Below are positions 1-11,404 of a DNA stretch of 64,000 bases, in pieces. Position numbers and translations under genes: made by a program. Each line of letters starts with the position of its first letter. The stretch's first letter is position 1. A model generated the notes under the pieces. The model was not told the DNA's origin. It searched no databases and saw only the letters and a program-made list of their open reading frames with translations. Origin of the DNA: Silene noctiflora (lineage: Eukaryota; Streptophyta; Magnoliopsida; Caryophyllales; Caryophyllaceae); NCBI GenBank assembly GCA_009801015.1, contig VHZZ01000018.1, forward strand, positions 131,939 through 195,938, written 5' to 3'.

Positions 1-595
1 CGCTTTTTGGGCAATTCACATGAATTGGCCAATTCATGTGTTTTGTAAAATCATGAGAAACTAATTCCCGCATGACAACCAAACGAGGCCTTAGTGGTGA
101 TTGTGGAGGGTGAAAACCGGAGGTGAAGGAGGAATCATTTCCGGTCTGTAGTATATTATCCTCATTTCTATCTTCCTCCACCATCACTTTCCTTCAAATT
201 TTAAAGAGTTTATTTTATTTTAGTTTTATTATCTCAGTAATAGTTACCTTCATTTTAAATACGAGTATTATTTTACGAAGTAAATGTTTATACCATTTCT
301 ATCAACCGTATGGTAAAAATGGAATAACGATAATATAAACAATATTGATACCGATAATAACAAATAATGTATTAAAATTATTATACATCAAACCATGATA
401 ACACTTGCATGGCTACAATTCCGACACAAATACTTGTATAAATCGGTTTCCACTAATACGTCCTCTAAACATATGTTAAATTTTTATATACATTTTCAAT
501 AATACTACTTATAATTTCGAAACAGTTCTAATTACGTACATCTAAACTAACATACATTTACAAAATTACAAAATTACAAAATTTTTGTACCTAAA
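1..595. other. Intergenic, nothing recognised
   Basis: AT-rich sequence downstream of the phospholipase gene, which ends at 596 on the minus strand. It presumably holds that gene's 3' UTR. I see no second gene, repeat unit or RNA gene here. Confidence 0.5.
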
Positions 596-1999
596 TTACA
601 CAGTAATTGGAGGACTATTTGGCAGATTTTGAACGTCTAGTCTTTTTCTTCTAAGAGATGCTCTAATTGGGCAATTAGAACTAACGCCTTCTGCTACCAA
701 TTGAAGATACGTTTTAAGGTCATGGCATTTTGCCAAGTTCATATTCCTCAAGTAATGATTAGGTACGTGTTCGGGTTCCGGCATTGTTAGCCGGAGCTCG
801 TGACCTACCTCTGCGTAGACCCATTGCGGATCTTGTACTCGTTTTTGCATCCAATTCGGCCATAGCCTTGCTAATGATCCTAATTTTTCGTTATTACTAT
901 TGTTATTTTTATTAGTAGCAGAAGCAGCGCTACCTGTGGTGGTAGCGCTGTTGATTTCATTGTTATCAGTGACGAAACCAGGAACTTTGGTAATGAGGTC
1001 ATTTGGGTTTACGATTCTTAGGACTTTAGTCCCTTGTTTCTCAATGGTAGACCGGAAAGAACGGTTTCCTACCCGGGGCCCACCAAATGACATAACTGTC
1101 ACTAGTGGGGCCCGGGAAAACGTTGTTTTAATGTCGTGGGCTGCCAGCGTGGCTAGGGCGGCCCCGAGACTGTGACCAGTGATGGTGAAGCTGAGTTGTT
1201 CGTCCGGGTACAGATTCAGAATTCTTTGTATTTCTGATCGTAATGTATCTTGTAAGCTAGGCTGTGTTTCACTCCCTGAAGTGTATAAGCTCAAGAACCC
1301 ACTTTCCACCATCGGGGCGCCACCTCGGTCCGAGGATGGGACAACATTGTTGTCCCATGGAATCGGGGTGAGAGTGGCACGTAAGTTCTCGAGCCACTCA
1401 AGGCATGTGGCGGTCCCACGCAAGGCAATGACAACATCCCTACGGCCTAGCCGATCAATCACTGCCTTGTTGTGACAGACCGCCACATACCCAATCCAGC
1501 TGGACTGCGTTGTCGCAGACCAGCTGGATTTTGCCCAGTCAGGGACCTGTATCCCTGACGAGGCCCGCAGGTTACAGGTAGCCTTGTACCCTGTACTCGG
1601 AAACCCACACTCCTCCAACAATTCCTTCTTCGGGTACTTACACGACCCGTAAGACACCGAAGACGGGTCAAAGTTGAACGCCCTATACGCGGCCTCAACA
1701 AATGACCCATAACGAATAATCTCCGTCCGAAGATTATCGTCAAGCGGGTCTAACAACCCTGCCCAATCCTCCACCCCCATGTACTCCATCCACCGGTCAG
1801 CAATCCGAGACTGGCTCGAACCGTGACCGGTGAGAACGGGTTCCAAGAAGGATTCCCATTTTTTTGTAGTAGCAGTAGTATTATAGCTTACTTGTTGAGT
1901 AAGGTTGCAATTATAATTATTATTTTTTTTCACGTGTGGTGGTGCATTTAAAAAGCTGGGGATGTTATTTATTTTATGAGGCTTTAAGGATAGCCTCAT
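596..1999 (-). CDS. Class I phospholipase A1, DAD1-like, plastid type
   Basis: Single-exon gene of 467 residues. It belongs to the plant lipase class 3 / PLA1-I group (DAD1 and its relatives), which cleave the sn-1 acyl chain of plastid glycerolipids; some members release linolenate for jasmonate synthesis. Visible marks are the RWMEYMGVEDWAGLLDPLD block (residues 69-87), the IALRGTATCLEW oxyanion-side motif (191-202), the nucleophile elbow GHSLG (275-279, Ser277), and the acid region NPND (331-334, Asp334). The catalytic His is probably His426 in the HDLKTYL block, although His400 in VGHELRL is also conserved in the family. The first 40-45 residues are basic and Asn-rich with few acids, consistent with a plastid transit peptide, and the length fits the family. 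A low-complexity Ser/Asn/Thr run (350-370) interrupts the lid-side region. The start is the first ATG below a TATA box at 2089-2096. I cannot say which subclass (Ialpha, Ibeta or Igamma) it belongs to. Confidence 0.93.
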   Translation of the reverse strand: MRLSLKPHKINNIPSFLNAPPHVKKNNNYNCNLTQQVSYNTTATTKKWESFLEPVLTGHGSSQSRIADRWMEYMGVEDWAGLLDPLDDNLRTEIIRYGSFVEAAYRAFNFDPSSVSYGSCKYPKKELLEECGFPSTGYKATCNLRASSGIQVPDWAKSSWSATTQSSWIGYVAVCHNKAVIDRLGRRDVVIALRGTATCLEWLENLRATLTPIPWDNNVVPSSDRGGAPMVESGFLSLYTSGSETQPSLQDTLRSEIQRILNLYPDEQLSFTITGHSLGAALATLAAHDIKTTFSRAPLVTVMSFGGPRVGNRSFRSTIEKQGTKVLRIVNPNDLITKVPGFVTDNNEINSATTTGSAASATNKNNNSNNEKLGSLARLWPNWMQKRVQDPQWVYAEVGHELRLTMPEPEHVPNHYLRNMNLAKCHDLKTYLQLVAEGVSSNCPIRASLRRKRLDVQNLPNSPPITV

Positions 2000-2088
2000 T
2001 TTATATTAAATAAATAAATAAATAAATAAATTAACTATATAATAATATAAGTTGTATATCTTATGGTTATAGGACGCATGGCTTAAGC

Positions 2089-2096
2089 TTTATATA
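2089..2096 (-). promoter_or_regulatory. TATA box of the phospholipase gene
   Basis: Reads TATATAAA on the minus strand, about 90 bases before the ATG at 1999. That spacing suits a short plant 5' UTR. A Stowaway MITE starts about 175 bases further upstream. Confidence 0.6.
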
Positions 2097-2271
2097 GGTG
2101 AAAGTAGTGAAGGTGGAGGGGTCATACAAAAAAGTGAATGTGAGATACTCACCGAGTAAATTTATTTTGTTGAATGTCTCATTGCGCGGAATCTAAGCTA
2201 GTACTTTCTTCGTTCTATTTTCGGCACTATTTATTAGTAATGAGAATTTTCAATAGAACTTCTATTATATA

Positions 2272-2479
2272 CTCTCTCCGTCCCGGTCATTTGTTTTTCT
2301 TTGGTTTTGGCCCAAAGACCAAGGAAAAAGGAGGAAGTCAATTATAAGATGACAAGTGGACTAAATTGAATGTGAAAGATTAAATTACTCATCAAATGCA
2401 ATCCAAAAATAGAAAGGATAACAATTCATTGAGACACCCCAAAATGGAAAAGGACAACAAATGACCGGGACGGAGGGAG
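2272..2479. mobile_element. Stowaway MITE (Tc1/mariner type)
   Basis: Flanked by TA on both sides. Ends are CTCTCTCCGTCCCGG and the complement of CCGGGACGGAGGGAG. The 208-bp body is closely related to the copy at 61326-61533. It lies in the upstream region of the phospholipase gene. Confidence 0.88.
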
Positions 2480-2660
2480 TAACATAAAAGATAGTCACGT
2501 GAGATCTTGTTTAAATCGTCTCACTGAGTGGATTATTAATATTAAACTTTTATAATTTTTAGTAACATGCAACTAAAGATATAAACGAAAGAAAACGTGC
2601 ATTGGTATATGTGTATAAAGTAAACTTAAAGAAGTAAATGGAACGGAGGAAGTAGTAATC

Positions 2661-3117
2661 GTTGCTTTTGTGAAGATAATAAGGGTGCGTGTTGATTTTA
2701 TAGTTTTTATTGGATATTTATGTCTTAACTTTTCTGAGGTGGTTTGAAAGCCGGGGAGTTCAACTTATCTCACTCAGTCGAAAGGATGAGATATGTTGAT
2801 CGTACCTTAGAGGATTAATATAGCAGTCAGTACCCAGATTTGTAAAAACAGTTAAAATTATCAGTTTTTGCTAATAAGGCTACGTGTTGATTTTATAGCA
2901 GTTGTTTTCGTAAAGTTAATATGGCTACATGTTGATTTTATAGCTTTAATTGGATTTTTATGTTCAACTCTTTCGAGGTGCATGGTTTGAAAGCCTGTGA
3001 CTTTAACTTACTTCACTCATCCGAAAGGATGAGATATATTGATCATACCCTAGAGGATTAATATAGCAGTAGGTACCCAAATTTGTAAAAATGATTAAAA
3101 TTATCAATTTTTGCTAT
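2661..3117. repeat. Tandem duplication, two units of about 230 bp
   Basis: Unit 1 (2661-2900) and unit 2 (2901-3117) share the order GTTGATTTTATAG, then GAAAGGATGAGATAT, then GAGGATTAATATAGCAGT. They differ by scattered substitutions and small indels, so the duplication is not recent. No coding content is seen. Confidence 0.8.
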
Positions 3118-3622
3118 TCCGAAATAAATTCGCTAATTTAAAATTTTAATTTTAGTTACGTCACAGTGTGGGGTACTAAAAAATTAAGGCTATGGGGTGA
3201 TAAAAAAAAGGCCCACTTTCCACCAAGAAAAAAAGAGCACTAAAATAGATTGTTGTATGTACTTGAATCCAAGTTGCTAATCATTTTGGAGGTGTGATAG
3301 AGCGTTACCGGGTGGCGCGGAGTTTAAGTGTCACCATTTCATATACATCCATTATTATAGGGGTTCACACTTATTGCACGTAAGAGGGTGACGTCGAGAT
3401 TGAGTGTCACCCAATGGACACCAACTCATTTTCCTTTCGAGTATGTGTAATTCATAATGGAGAAAAGATGAAACGAAATGAGCACACAAAAGTTTCATAA
3501 ATTATTTATTTTTCTTTGCCATATAATTTGGAATTTTTGCAATATAGTAATATCAAAATCCGATCATAAGTCGGTTTTGAAATTAATGTACATTGATGAT
3601 TTCTTATTTAGTTATTTAATAC

Positions 3623-3997
3623 GAGAAAAATGAACACCTATCAGATTATTACCTCTAATTTTACTTGTTTTTGAGTATATATTTGTATTTTTTCTGAGCT
3701 TATTATCTCAAATTTTATTTATTTTTGAGCATATGTATATTTTTTCCGAGCTCATTAAAGTTTATAGGTTAGATTTTAATTTTTTTTTTCCCATCAAAAC
3801 TCAAATTTAAGTTTATAAGTTTGTAATTATTGTTTTTGAGTTTTATTGTAATTTTTTTATCTTAATGTTTGAGTGAATTAACTCAAAAACTTTATAGTAA
3901 AACTCATCATTTTTACAACAAAACTCAAAATTTTTATTATAATGCTTAGAAACTATAAAATTGGTGGTAATACATCGGATGTATAATCGACTTACTG
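3623..3997 (+). mobile_element. Non-TIR MULE-like element, copy 1
   Basis: Flanked by a perfect 9-base target duplication, ATTTAATAC (3614-3622 and 3998-4006). The ends are GAGAAAAA and CTTACTG, which do not pair. Inside both ends lies an inverted core around TACATCNGATGTA. The AT-rich body is full of CTCAAAA/TTTTGAG words. Same family as 7830-8189 and 13570-13934. Confidence 0.8.
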
Positions 3998-4155
3998 ATT
4001 TAATACGGTGTATATCATTGCTCTGAGACTTCTGAGTAAAGTATATTTTAAATTTGAGTTAAAAGGCAATATATAACATGATTGTTTTGCCAAAGGTATT
4101 TTAAGAAGTTAACTTTGAATCGCATATTCTCTAAAAGGAATCCGAACTTGTTAAT

Positions 4156-4342
4156 CAAAGCGTCTCCCTTGTGACGGGTCGGTATTTGTGACGGGTAATG
4201 TCACTCACAAAACGAATAAAGCAAAAGGTGGGAGCACTCTTCCACTTGCTTTCCTCTCTCCTCTCATGGGTCTTTTGTCTCACAATTTGGTACCCGTCTT
4301 CTCAAAGTGACGGATACCTTCCGTCACAAATGAGAATTGACC
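4156..4342 (+). mobile_element. 187-bp Mutator-type MITE, family B
   Basis: Perfect 9-base duplication CTTGTTAAT at 4147-4155 and 4343-4351. TIRs begin CAAAGCGTCTCCCTTGTGAC on one side and, on the complement of the other, GG then TCAATTCTCATTTGTGACGG. It is too short to encode a transposase. Confidence 0.85.
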
Positions 4343-4421
4343 CTTGTTAATAGCTAAATCTACTAAGGTTGTATTCTTTCCGACCAATAAAAGTTAAACT
4401 GAACTAAACTGTATATAGTTA

Positions 4422-4801
4422 GGCTCTGTTTGACACGACACTTCAGATAGTTTATTTGACCAAAATTTCAACTATCTTATTTTTTTTTGACAAATAACTT
4501 ATTTGATCAAAAAAATTACCTTAAATGAAATGCTACCTAAAGTAGCATTTGGGATTTCGGGTACCTGAAAAAAATTATCTTCCATTTTTTACCCCTTCAA
4601 TTTATAATATTAAATAATTATCATATCATTTTATGTCATTTTACAAAAAATCAGCTACATTTTCAGTTAGTTTGCCAAACATTTTTTTTATAATCAGTTA
4701 CCTTATCAGTTCTTACTTTTCAGTTACTTTATCAGTCACCAGGTTTTCGTCAGCTTTTCAGGTTTCAGCTATCTTTTCAGCTAGTTTTACCAAACATAAC
4801 C
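4422..4801. mobile_element. Tourist-like MITE (PIF/Harbinger type)
   Basis: Flanked by TTA on both sides. Ends are GGCTCTGTTTGACA and a complementary TTACCAAACATAACC. The body has many CAGTTA/AGCTGAAA words and is related to 7141-7545. Confidence 0.75.
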
Positions 4802-5184
4802 TTAAACTAAAATAATAAATAAACTTAATTAAATTGAGCAAAACTAAACTGGTCTGAATAGAGTTGAGTTAAATTAAACTGAATTAAAATAAGTTAAAAT
4901 TTTGCGAGAAAAAACCGGATAAAACCATGTGATCAATACATTCATGATCACAAATCTAAGGCACCATGCACGTAGACAATAACATTTTAAAGAAGTGCTT
5001 GTACGAGAACTTTCTTGAGGATGATGGATTAATTCACATTTTTCTCATCAAACAGTAGAGATTATAGTGGATTGATTGAGTGAGGGAGTGACTTGTGAGT
5101 GACGATATATATTATATCTCAAGACTTAAAGAAGCCAATTATGTTTCTTTCTTTATTTGGAATCATTTTAGTCCTGTATATACC

Positions 5185-5686
5185 TAGAGCTGACAAGTCT
5201 GGCCCGACCCGACCCGAACTCGAGCAAACCAAATCCGACAAGACCTGGAAATATTGTGACCCGAAATCGACTTGACCCGCTGATGACATGTAACCCGACA
5301 CGACCCGATTAACAGTGACCCGATCCCGACCCAGACCCGACCCGATGTTGACCCAACTCGATACTGACCCGATTAAATTGATGACCCGACAATTATTAAG
5401 TTTAATTTTCATCAAAATGAAAGTGATTTTGTGTTTAGATTGATATGTTTGACCTAATAATGAAGTAACTAAACCAAATAATAAGTTAAAAACTAAATTT
5501 AATGGTCAAAAATTGTAGTAATGCGATTAAGTAACCGGAATCGATAATGACCCGGCCCAAACCCGACCCGACACATCATTTGACCCGACCCGACCCGAAC
5601 TGAAAGAGTTGGCTGATCCGATATGACCCGAACCCGATATGACCCGGCCCGAACCAAACCCGACCCAACTGACCCGATTGCCACCT
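5185..5686. mobile_element. CpG-rich element built of GGGTC/GACCC words
   Basis: Starts TAGAGCTGACAAGTCTGG and ends GATTGCCACCT; the ends are imperfect inverted repeats. The body is a degenerate series of CCCGACCCGA words with an AT-rich centre. Open frames across it only reflect the repeat. The ends match those of 57178-57820. A more diverged GACC-poor tail continues to about 6200. Confidence 0.6.
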
Positions 5687-6588
5687 GATAAAATAAACCT
5701 GAATCTAAAAAATCGATTGAAAATATTGGAATTGGTAACCGATCGAACACCTGATATGAGTAAACAGAATAGTGCCTGAAACTCGACTCAATACAATTCG
5801 AACCGAAATTGAATCGAATTCAATAATAACTAAATGCTGATATCTTAACATGAATGTATTTAATGCGAAAAGAACTGAACCGATTGACATGGATTAAAAA
5901 TATTATTTCCTCATAAATGTACTCATATTTTGAATGTCTTTCATCGTTTATTAGTGGTATTATGAAATATTACATTCAAATTTAAAAGTACAAGGTCTAT
6001 TTAGGCTAATTTTTTATCCTCAATTCAAGAAAATTATAACCCGAAACTCAATTGAACTGAAAATGACCCTATCCGCACCATATCCGACTCAAAATAGCAC
6101 CAACCGATTAATTTAGTTAATCTAAATGACCTGATTTAAGCCAAACTAAAATCGAAATTAAAATCAACCCAGTTTAAATCGAACCGATTTAACCCAATTC
6201 GAAATCGAATGGAATGAGCCATTTCTCAGGTTTAGTCTTATATATTAGTACGAGTACTACCTCCAAATCTCCAATCCACACTAAACTATTCATTCACTTT
6301 TTAAAGTCAAACTTGTTAAATATTGACCTGGTTATATTTAGTCAAATTTTAAAACTTTATATATAAAAATAACATATTTACTTTTGTAATAAAAAGAGGT
6401 TTCGAAAAGTTATAACTACGACACGAAAAAATAATATATAAACGAAGAAAAATATGATCAAAGCATCGTCTCGTAAACCGTAAAAGTCAAAAAGATAGTT
6501 TGGTATGAACTGGAGGTAGTAAAAGATTAAGTCCTCTAAATTTCCCGCATAACACAATAGAACATTGAATCGGGCCCTAGCACAATAA

Positions 6589-6864
6589 GGGGGTGTTTGG
6601 GAATGGAATAGAATGGATTCTACTCATTCTAGTGTTTGGTTGGGGTATTTTGGAATGGAGTTAGAATCCTGTTGAATTCTATCTCCACCCCAACCCCTTG
6701 GAATCTCATACCCACCCCCTCCCCCATGGATTCAAACTTCATTCCTTTATGTTTGTTTCTCTAATGAACCAAACATGTTTTGAAAGGTATGGAATTAGAA
6801 CCCCATACTTCTATAGTTTCTCATCCCAATCCATTCCGTTCCTAAACAGTGAACCAAACGACCC
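6589..6864. mobile_element. Tourist-like MITE, 276 bp
   Basis: Flanked by TAA on both sides. TIRs read GGGGTGTTTGGGAATGG and, at the far end, CCATTCCGTTCCTAAACAG followed by CAAACGACCC. Non-coding. Confidence 0.75.
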
Positions 6865-7140
6865 TAAAATCTAGGATATCAAAGATATGTTCGTCTAGGG
6901 GTTAAGAAGAATGAATGTACATTGGCTAATAAGTCTTAGATACGAATTCCCTACCTCGATATTGTACCGTTCTTGTGGCTCATTTGGCTACCAAAAAAAT
7001 TAGAATTGTGTTTATCACAATTACAATATTATAATTTGAGTGTATAAGTTGGGTTAAATACACTAAAAAGTAAATTTTGGCCCCAGTTTTTTTTCAGATT
7101 ATGCATTGTACGGATTTTACGGAGTAATAGATTTGACTTA

Positions 7141-7545
7141 GGCTCTGTTTGGTAAAACTAACTGAAAAGGTAGCTGAAAACTGAAAATGAAACTAAAATC
7201 TAAACAGGTTACTGATAAGATAGCTGGAAATTAGAAACTGATAACGTAACTGATTATATGAAAAAATGTTTGACAAACTAGCTGAAAAGGTAATTAATTT
7301 TGATGAAATGACGTAACGGGATATGATAATTATTTAATAGTATAGAATTAAGAGGCAAAAAAGTAAAATAAAAGCGAATCAGTACCTGAAATCTCAAATG
7401 CATCTCTAGGTAGCATTTCATTTCAGTTAACTTATTTGTTTAAATACTTGTCAAACGCTTACAAAAAAAATAAGTTGCCTGAAATTTTGGTCAAGTAAGT
7501 CACTTCGACCGAATCAGGTACCTAAAATGCTTTATCAAACAGAGC
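7141..7545. mobile_element. Tourist-like MITE, 405 bp
   Basis: Ends GGCTCTGTTTGGTAAA and TTTATCAAACAGAGC are inverted repeats. Flanks are TTA and GTA, so one duplication base has changed. Same family as 4422-4801. Confidence 0.75.
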
Positions 7546-7610
7546 GTAATTTATAAACTTATACAAAATTAAATTTTAACGTTTGGTAATCAGCATATTA
7601 TACGAAGTAA

Positions 7611-8333
7611 TCTTCTATATATAAAAGATGAGTCTTTTAAAGACTTCTCATTGACTACTTGATTTTAGTCTCATGACCCCACCACTAGAAAACTACCCAT
7701 TTTCATTTTTCACTTATTATCATTTAATTTCTTAATATACGGAGTATTTTATTTTTCGACAACAGTAAACGACATAGATAGTGTAAGTTATATTAATTAC
7801 AAAAATTATGTTCATAACCCTAATATTTAGAGAAAAAGGAACATACATCGGATGTATTACCTCAGATTTTATTTCCTTTTGAGCATATGTGTATTTTTTC
7901 TGAGCTTATTAGCTCAAATTTTATTTGTTTTTGAGCATATGTATATTATTTTCGAGCTTATTAAAGTTTATAAGTTAGAATTTTTTTTCCCCGTCAAACA
8001 AATTTAACTAAGCTTATATGTAATGTCTTTGAGTTTTATTGTAATTTTTTGAGTTTGATGTTTAAGTAAATAAACTCATAAACTTTATAATAAACTCATG
8101 ATTTTTAAAACAAAACTCAAATTTTTTATTAAAATACTCAGAAACTATACAATTGGTGGTAATACATCAGATGTATAATCCACTTACTGTAATATTTATA
8201 AAGTGTCTTTTTATTAATTTAGCTTAAGTTATATAGTGTAAGTTATATTAATTACAAAAATCAGAACCTTGATCACATTTTGTATATAATTCTAAAAATA
8301 ACCCGTGCAATTTTTGCACGGGATTAAAACTAG
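7611..8333 (+). mobile_element. Non-autonomous Helitron
   Basis: Starts TCTTCTATATATAAAAGA after an A and ends CTAG before a T, the normal A/T Helitron insertion. A hairpin (CCCGTGC, AATTTTT, GCACGGG) lies just before the 3' end. No Rep/helicase sequence. A 360-bp MULE-like element (7830-8189) is nested inside, so the original Helitron was about 355 bp. Confidence 0.88.
7830..8189 (+). mobile_element. Non-TIR MULE-like element, copy 2, nested in a Helitron
   Basis: Perfect 9-base duplication TAATATTTA at 7821-7829 and 8190-8198. Ends GAGAAAAAGG and CTTACTG match copy 1. It inserted after the Helitron at 7611-8333 was already in place. Confidence 0.85.
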
Positions 8334-8349
8334 TAAAATAGTATAATTG

Positions 8350-9494
8350 AGGAGTAAACTACACTTTAAGGACCTCAAATATTTGATAATAAAGCATCAA
8401 GGACCTAACATATTATAAGAAGCAAATAAGGACCTATGTAAACGACAACCGTTAACTTACAACATAGCAGGTATAAATAGGTTGATTGCCTTGAGTTTTT
8501 TTAGTTTTCCTGTAATGTCCTACATTTTTATATTTTAACACAAATTCTTATTTAAACCGGATTTATATAAGATAACAATTAAGTGGACTATGGTCTATGA
8601 CGATTAAGAGGAGACAAAACGTATAAATGGTAGGAATTACGATGTAAAAGAAGTTTTAAAAAATGCAGAAAAAGATGCCGATCAACCTGTTTTTTTTACC
8701 CAAACCCGACTCAAAACCCGTATTTTACCCGACCCGAAGTATACTCGACCCCTATTTTACCCAAACTCGAAACTACCCGACTCATAACCCACTCATTCGA
8801 CCCGTTTGACAGGTCTAAACCCGACTCAAAACCCGTATTTTACCCGACCCGAAGTATACCCGTTTGGCATGTTTCATTCTTAAGACGAATATAAGATAGA
8901 CCAATTACGGTTGTGCACCCGTCCAAACAGGAACCGGAATCCAAAAAAACATGGAACGGAAACCGGACCGGAAAAATTTCCGTATATGATGTGTTGTCAA
9001 TAACCAAAATATTGAGAGACTAATAAAATAATTGTCCTATCCAGTATTAATACTATTATTATCTTTAATTATTTAAAATTGCTTCATTTTTTTNAACAAG
9101 AATTAATGCAGTGCATTTCACTAATAAAGTAAGACGATTTTACAAACAAGATACATACACCGTGTTTAAAATGAAAATGGTGTAATTATAACTAATACAC
9201 TAAAACGGAATNTGTGGCATTTCTCGAAAATGAACGAAGAAGTAAATTTAAATATACCAATACTCTATAATATAAGCTTAAATAAATATAAATAAAGATT
9301 AGTGAAGAATATACCAAAAAAACACAAAAGACAAAGACAAAGAGACAACCATGCAAAAATAAATTACACTGTTAACAAACTCCGTCAAATTTGACGGAAT
9401 AAGGAATTTGAGGTCCTTAAAACTTGGTATTAATATTTTGGGTCCTTATAACTAGTTTTATCCATTATTGAGGTCCTTATAGTTTACTTTACTC
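8350..9494. mobile_element. MULE-type element of about 1.1 kb
   Basis: Flanked by the 9-base repeat GTATAATTG (8341-8349 and 9495-9503), with one further matching base. The termini share an inverted motif: GTAAACTACACTTTAAGGAC with CCTCAA on the left, and its complement near TTGAGGTCCTTATAG on the right. A GACCC-word fragment of the CpG-rich type lies at about 8690-8875. No transposase is seen. Single undetermined bases are at 9094 and 9212. Confidence 0.7.
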
Positions 9495-9526
9495 GTATAA
9501 TTGAGTTCAATGTACTACATTTTTTA

Positions 9527-9712
9527 CAAAGCGTCTCCCTTGTGACGGGTCGGATCCGAAGACGGATAATGCCACTCACAAAACAAATAGGGGGACAAGG
9601 TGGGGCACCCCACTTGCTTTCCTCTCTTCTCTATTTAGGCATTTTGTCTCACAAAATGGTACCCGTCTTCTCATTTGTGACGGATACCTTCCGTCACAAA
9701 TGAGAATTTGCC
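9527..9712 (+). mobile_element. Mutator-type MITE, family B
   Basis: Perfect 9-base duplication CATTTTTTA at 9518-9526 and 9713-9721. TIR starts CAAAGCGTCTCCCTTGTGAC; the far end is CGTCACAAATGAGAATTTGC plus C. Confidence 0.88.
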
Positions 9713-9795
9713 CATTTTTTATACCCAATATAGCGGTTGCCAAGTGGGTAGAGGACTGACTAAAGGTCCCAGGAATAAAGGACTGATTGTGTTGT

Positions 9796-9983
9796 GCAAA
9801 GCGTCTTCCTTGTGACGGGTCGGATCCGAAGACGGATAATGCCACTCACAAAACGAATAGGGAGATAAGGTGGGGGCACCCCTTGTGCTTCCCTCTTTCC
9901 TCTATTTGGGCATTTTGTGAGACAAAATGGTACCCGTCTTCTCATTTGTGACGGATACCTTCCGTCACAAATGAGAATTTGCC
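9796..9983 (+). mobile_element. Mutator-type MITE, family B
   Basis: Closely related to 9527-9712, which lies only 83 bases away in the same orientation. Flanks TTGTGTTGT and TTGTGTTGG match at 8 of 9 bases, so it is an independent insertion and not a tandem copy. Confidence 0.85.
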
Positions 9984-10435
9984 TTGTGTTGGATCTTGAT
10001 GAAAAATCAATGGACGGTTATTGATTGTTATTTCTTCGAGTTGTTTTAATCATTTATTAACATTTTCTAATTATTTTACGAAATATTTTAATTAAAAGTA
10101 AATAAATAATTGAGATAATTGTTAGTGACAGGGAAATTTAAGAGGTTATGTCCTTCATGGAAGGCGAATTGTGAAAGACATGCATTGGAAGACTCGATTA
10201 ACTTTATAAATCAACGAGTTTCAATTTTTTATTTTTGGTCGAGATGTGTCTAACTTATTATTTCACAATAACTATTTTTATATTTATTATATTACGATAT
10301 CATACTATCGCTTACAATACAACAGATGAACGGTGATTTTTGTTCGTGAGAAGGTTTCTCCATCGGTTTTATCTACCTAATTGTAAACGATTATGACTTC
10401 GCCATCGTTTGAGTTACATTATAAATTTTTGTTTA

Positions 10436-10612
10436 AGACGGGCATGTCTTAAACATGAAATGGGTTAAATAGTTGGATGTGTCAAGAAACCATCACAATA
10501 AGGCAAGTGGAAGGTAAATGGAGCACCCCATGGATAATGTCACGTGCATATTGTGAGATGGACACTATCTGTCTTCAGCTTGTGACTGATGGTGTCCGTC
10601 TTCAATGAGAAT
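10436..10612. mobile_element. Diverged MITE related to family B
   Basis: Contains the family's inner words (AAGTGGAAGGTAAATGGAGC, then a GTCTTCAGCTTGTGACTGAT block) and ends near AATGAGAATTTGTG. The outer ends are eroded and no duplication is clear. Confidence 0.5.
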
Positions 10613-10841
10613 TTGTGATTATCAAGTTACATGCTCTTATGTAAATTACATGTATGTGAGAACATGATATTGAGACTCGATGCCACCGGATATTTTGGTA
10701 ACCCCAATTAATATTCCCTAGCTTGATTTATTGGAATTAACCAAAATAGGATTACTCTGGTAAGATTGAGCATAAATGCGTAATGATATCTTAATTGTAC
10801 AGTCGTTTTAAATATAACATGGGTCAAATAGTTAGACGAGA

Positions 10842-10843
<2 letters not shown>

Positions 10844-10886
<43 letters not shown>

Positions 10887-11180
10887 GTCACATCTAACAA
10901 TATAAGTTAGTATTTCATATTTGATTCGTTTTAAATTAACAGACAAATATAACCGTCTTATTATTATGTATTAACTAATTAAGATACAGATAATTTGATA
11001 TCCATGACTGACCAAAGCGTTTTGCCAAGCTGAATACGGATAACGCTCCTCTCACAATAAGACAAGTGTGATGGTAAGTAGGGGAGAAATAGAACACCCC
11101 ATAAATAGTGACACTCGCATATTGTAAAAGGGACACTACCCGTCTTCAACTTGTAACGGATACTGCCCGTGTTTGGGATG
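10844..11180. repeat. Poly-A tract and a diverged MITE remnant
   Basis: A run of about 38 A bases at 10845-10882 is followed at about 11022-11180 by a remnant with the TAACGCTCCTCTCACAATAA and CCGTCTTCAACTTGTAACGG words of the group that includes 52806-52975. Confidence 0.5.
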
Positions 11181-11298
11181 ACTGAATTGCCATAGAAAAC
11201 TGCGAATGCTATGTTTGAAAAAAAAAAAGCTGGGTAATAGGCACAACAACAGAAGTCGTAGAAGTGTAGAAGTGCACAAGCGCAGGTGATAGTTATTG

Positions 11299-11404
11299 CA
11301 AAGCGTCTTCCTTGTGACGGGTCGGTATTTGTGACGGGTAATGCCACTCACAAAACGAATAAAGCAAAAGGTGAGGGCACCCCTCCACTTGCTTTCCTCT
11401 CTCC
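11299..11404 (+). mobile_element. Family B MITE cut by the assembly gap
   Basis: Starts CAAAGCGTCTTCCTTGTGAC and follows the family consensus up to the run of N. The other half lies in the gap or was lost in assembly. Confidence 0.8.

Noticed and set aside
900-1743. Open frames on both strands inside 596-1999
   Set aside because: They are shadows of the phospholipase frame, which alone has family motifs.
5119-5890. Frames suggesting a Gly/Val/Ser-rich membrane protein
   Set aside because: Caused by GACCC words; no coding signature.
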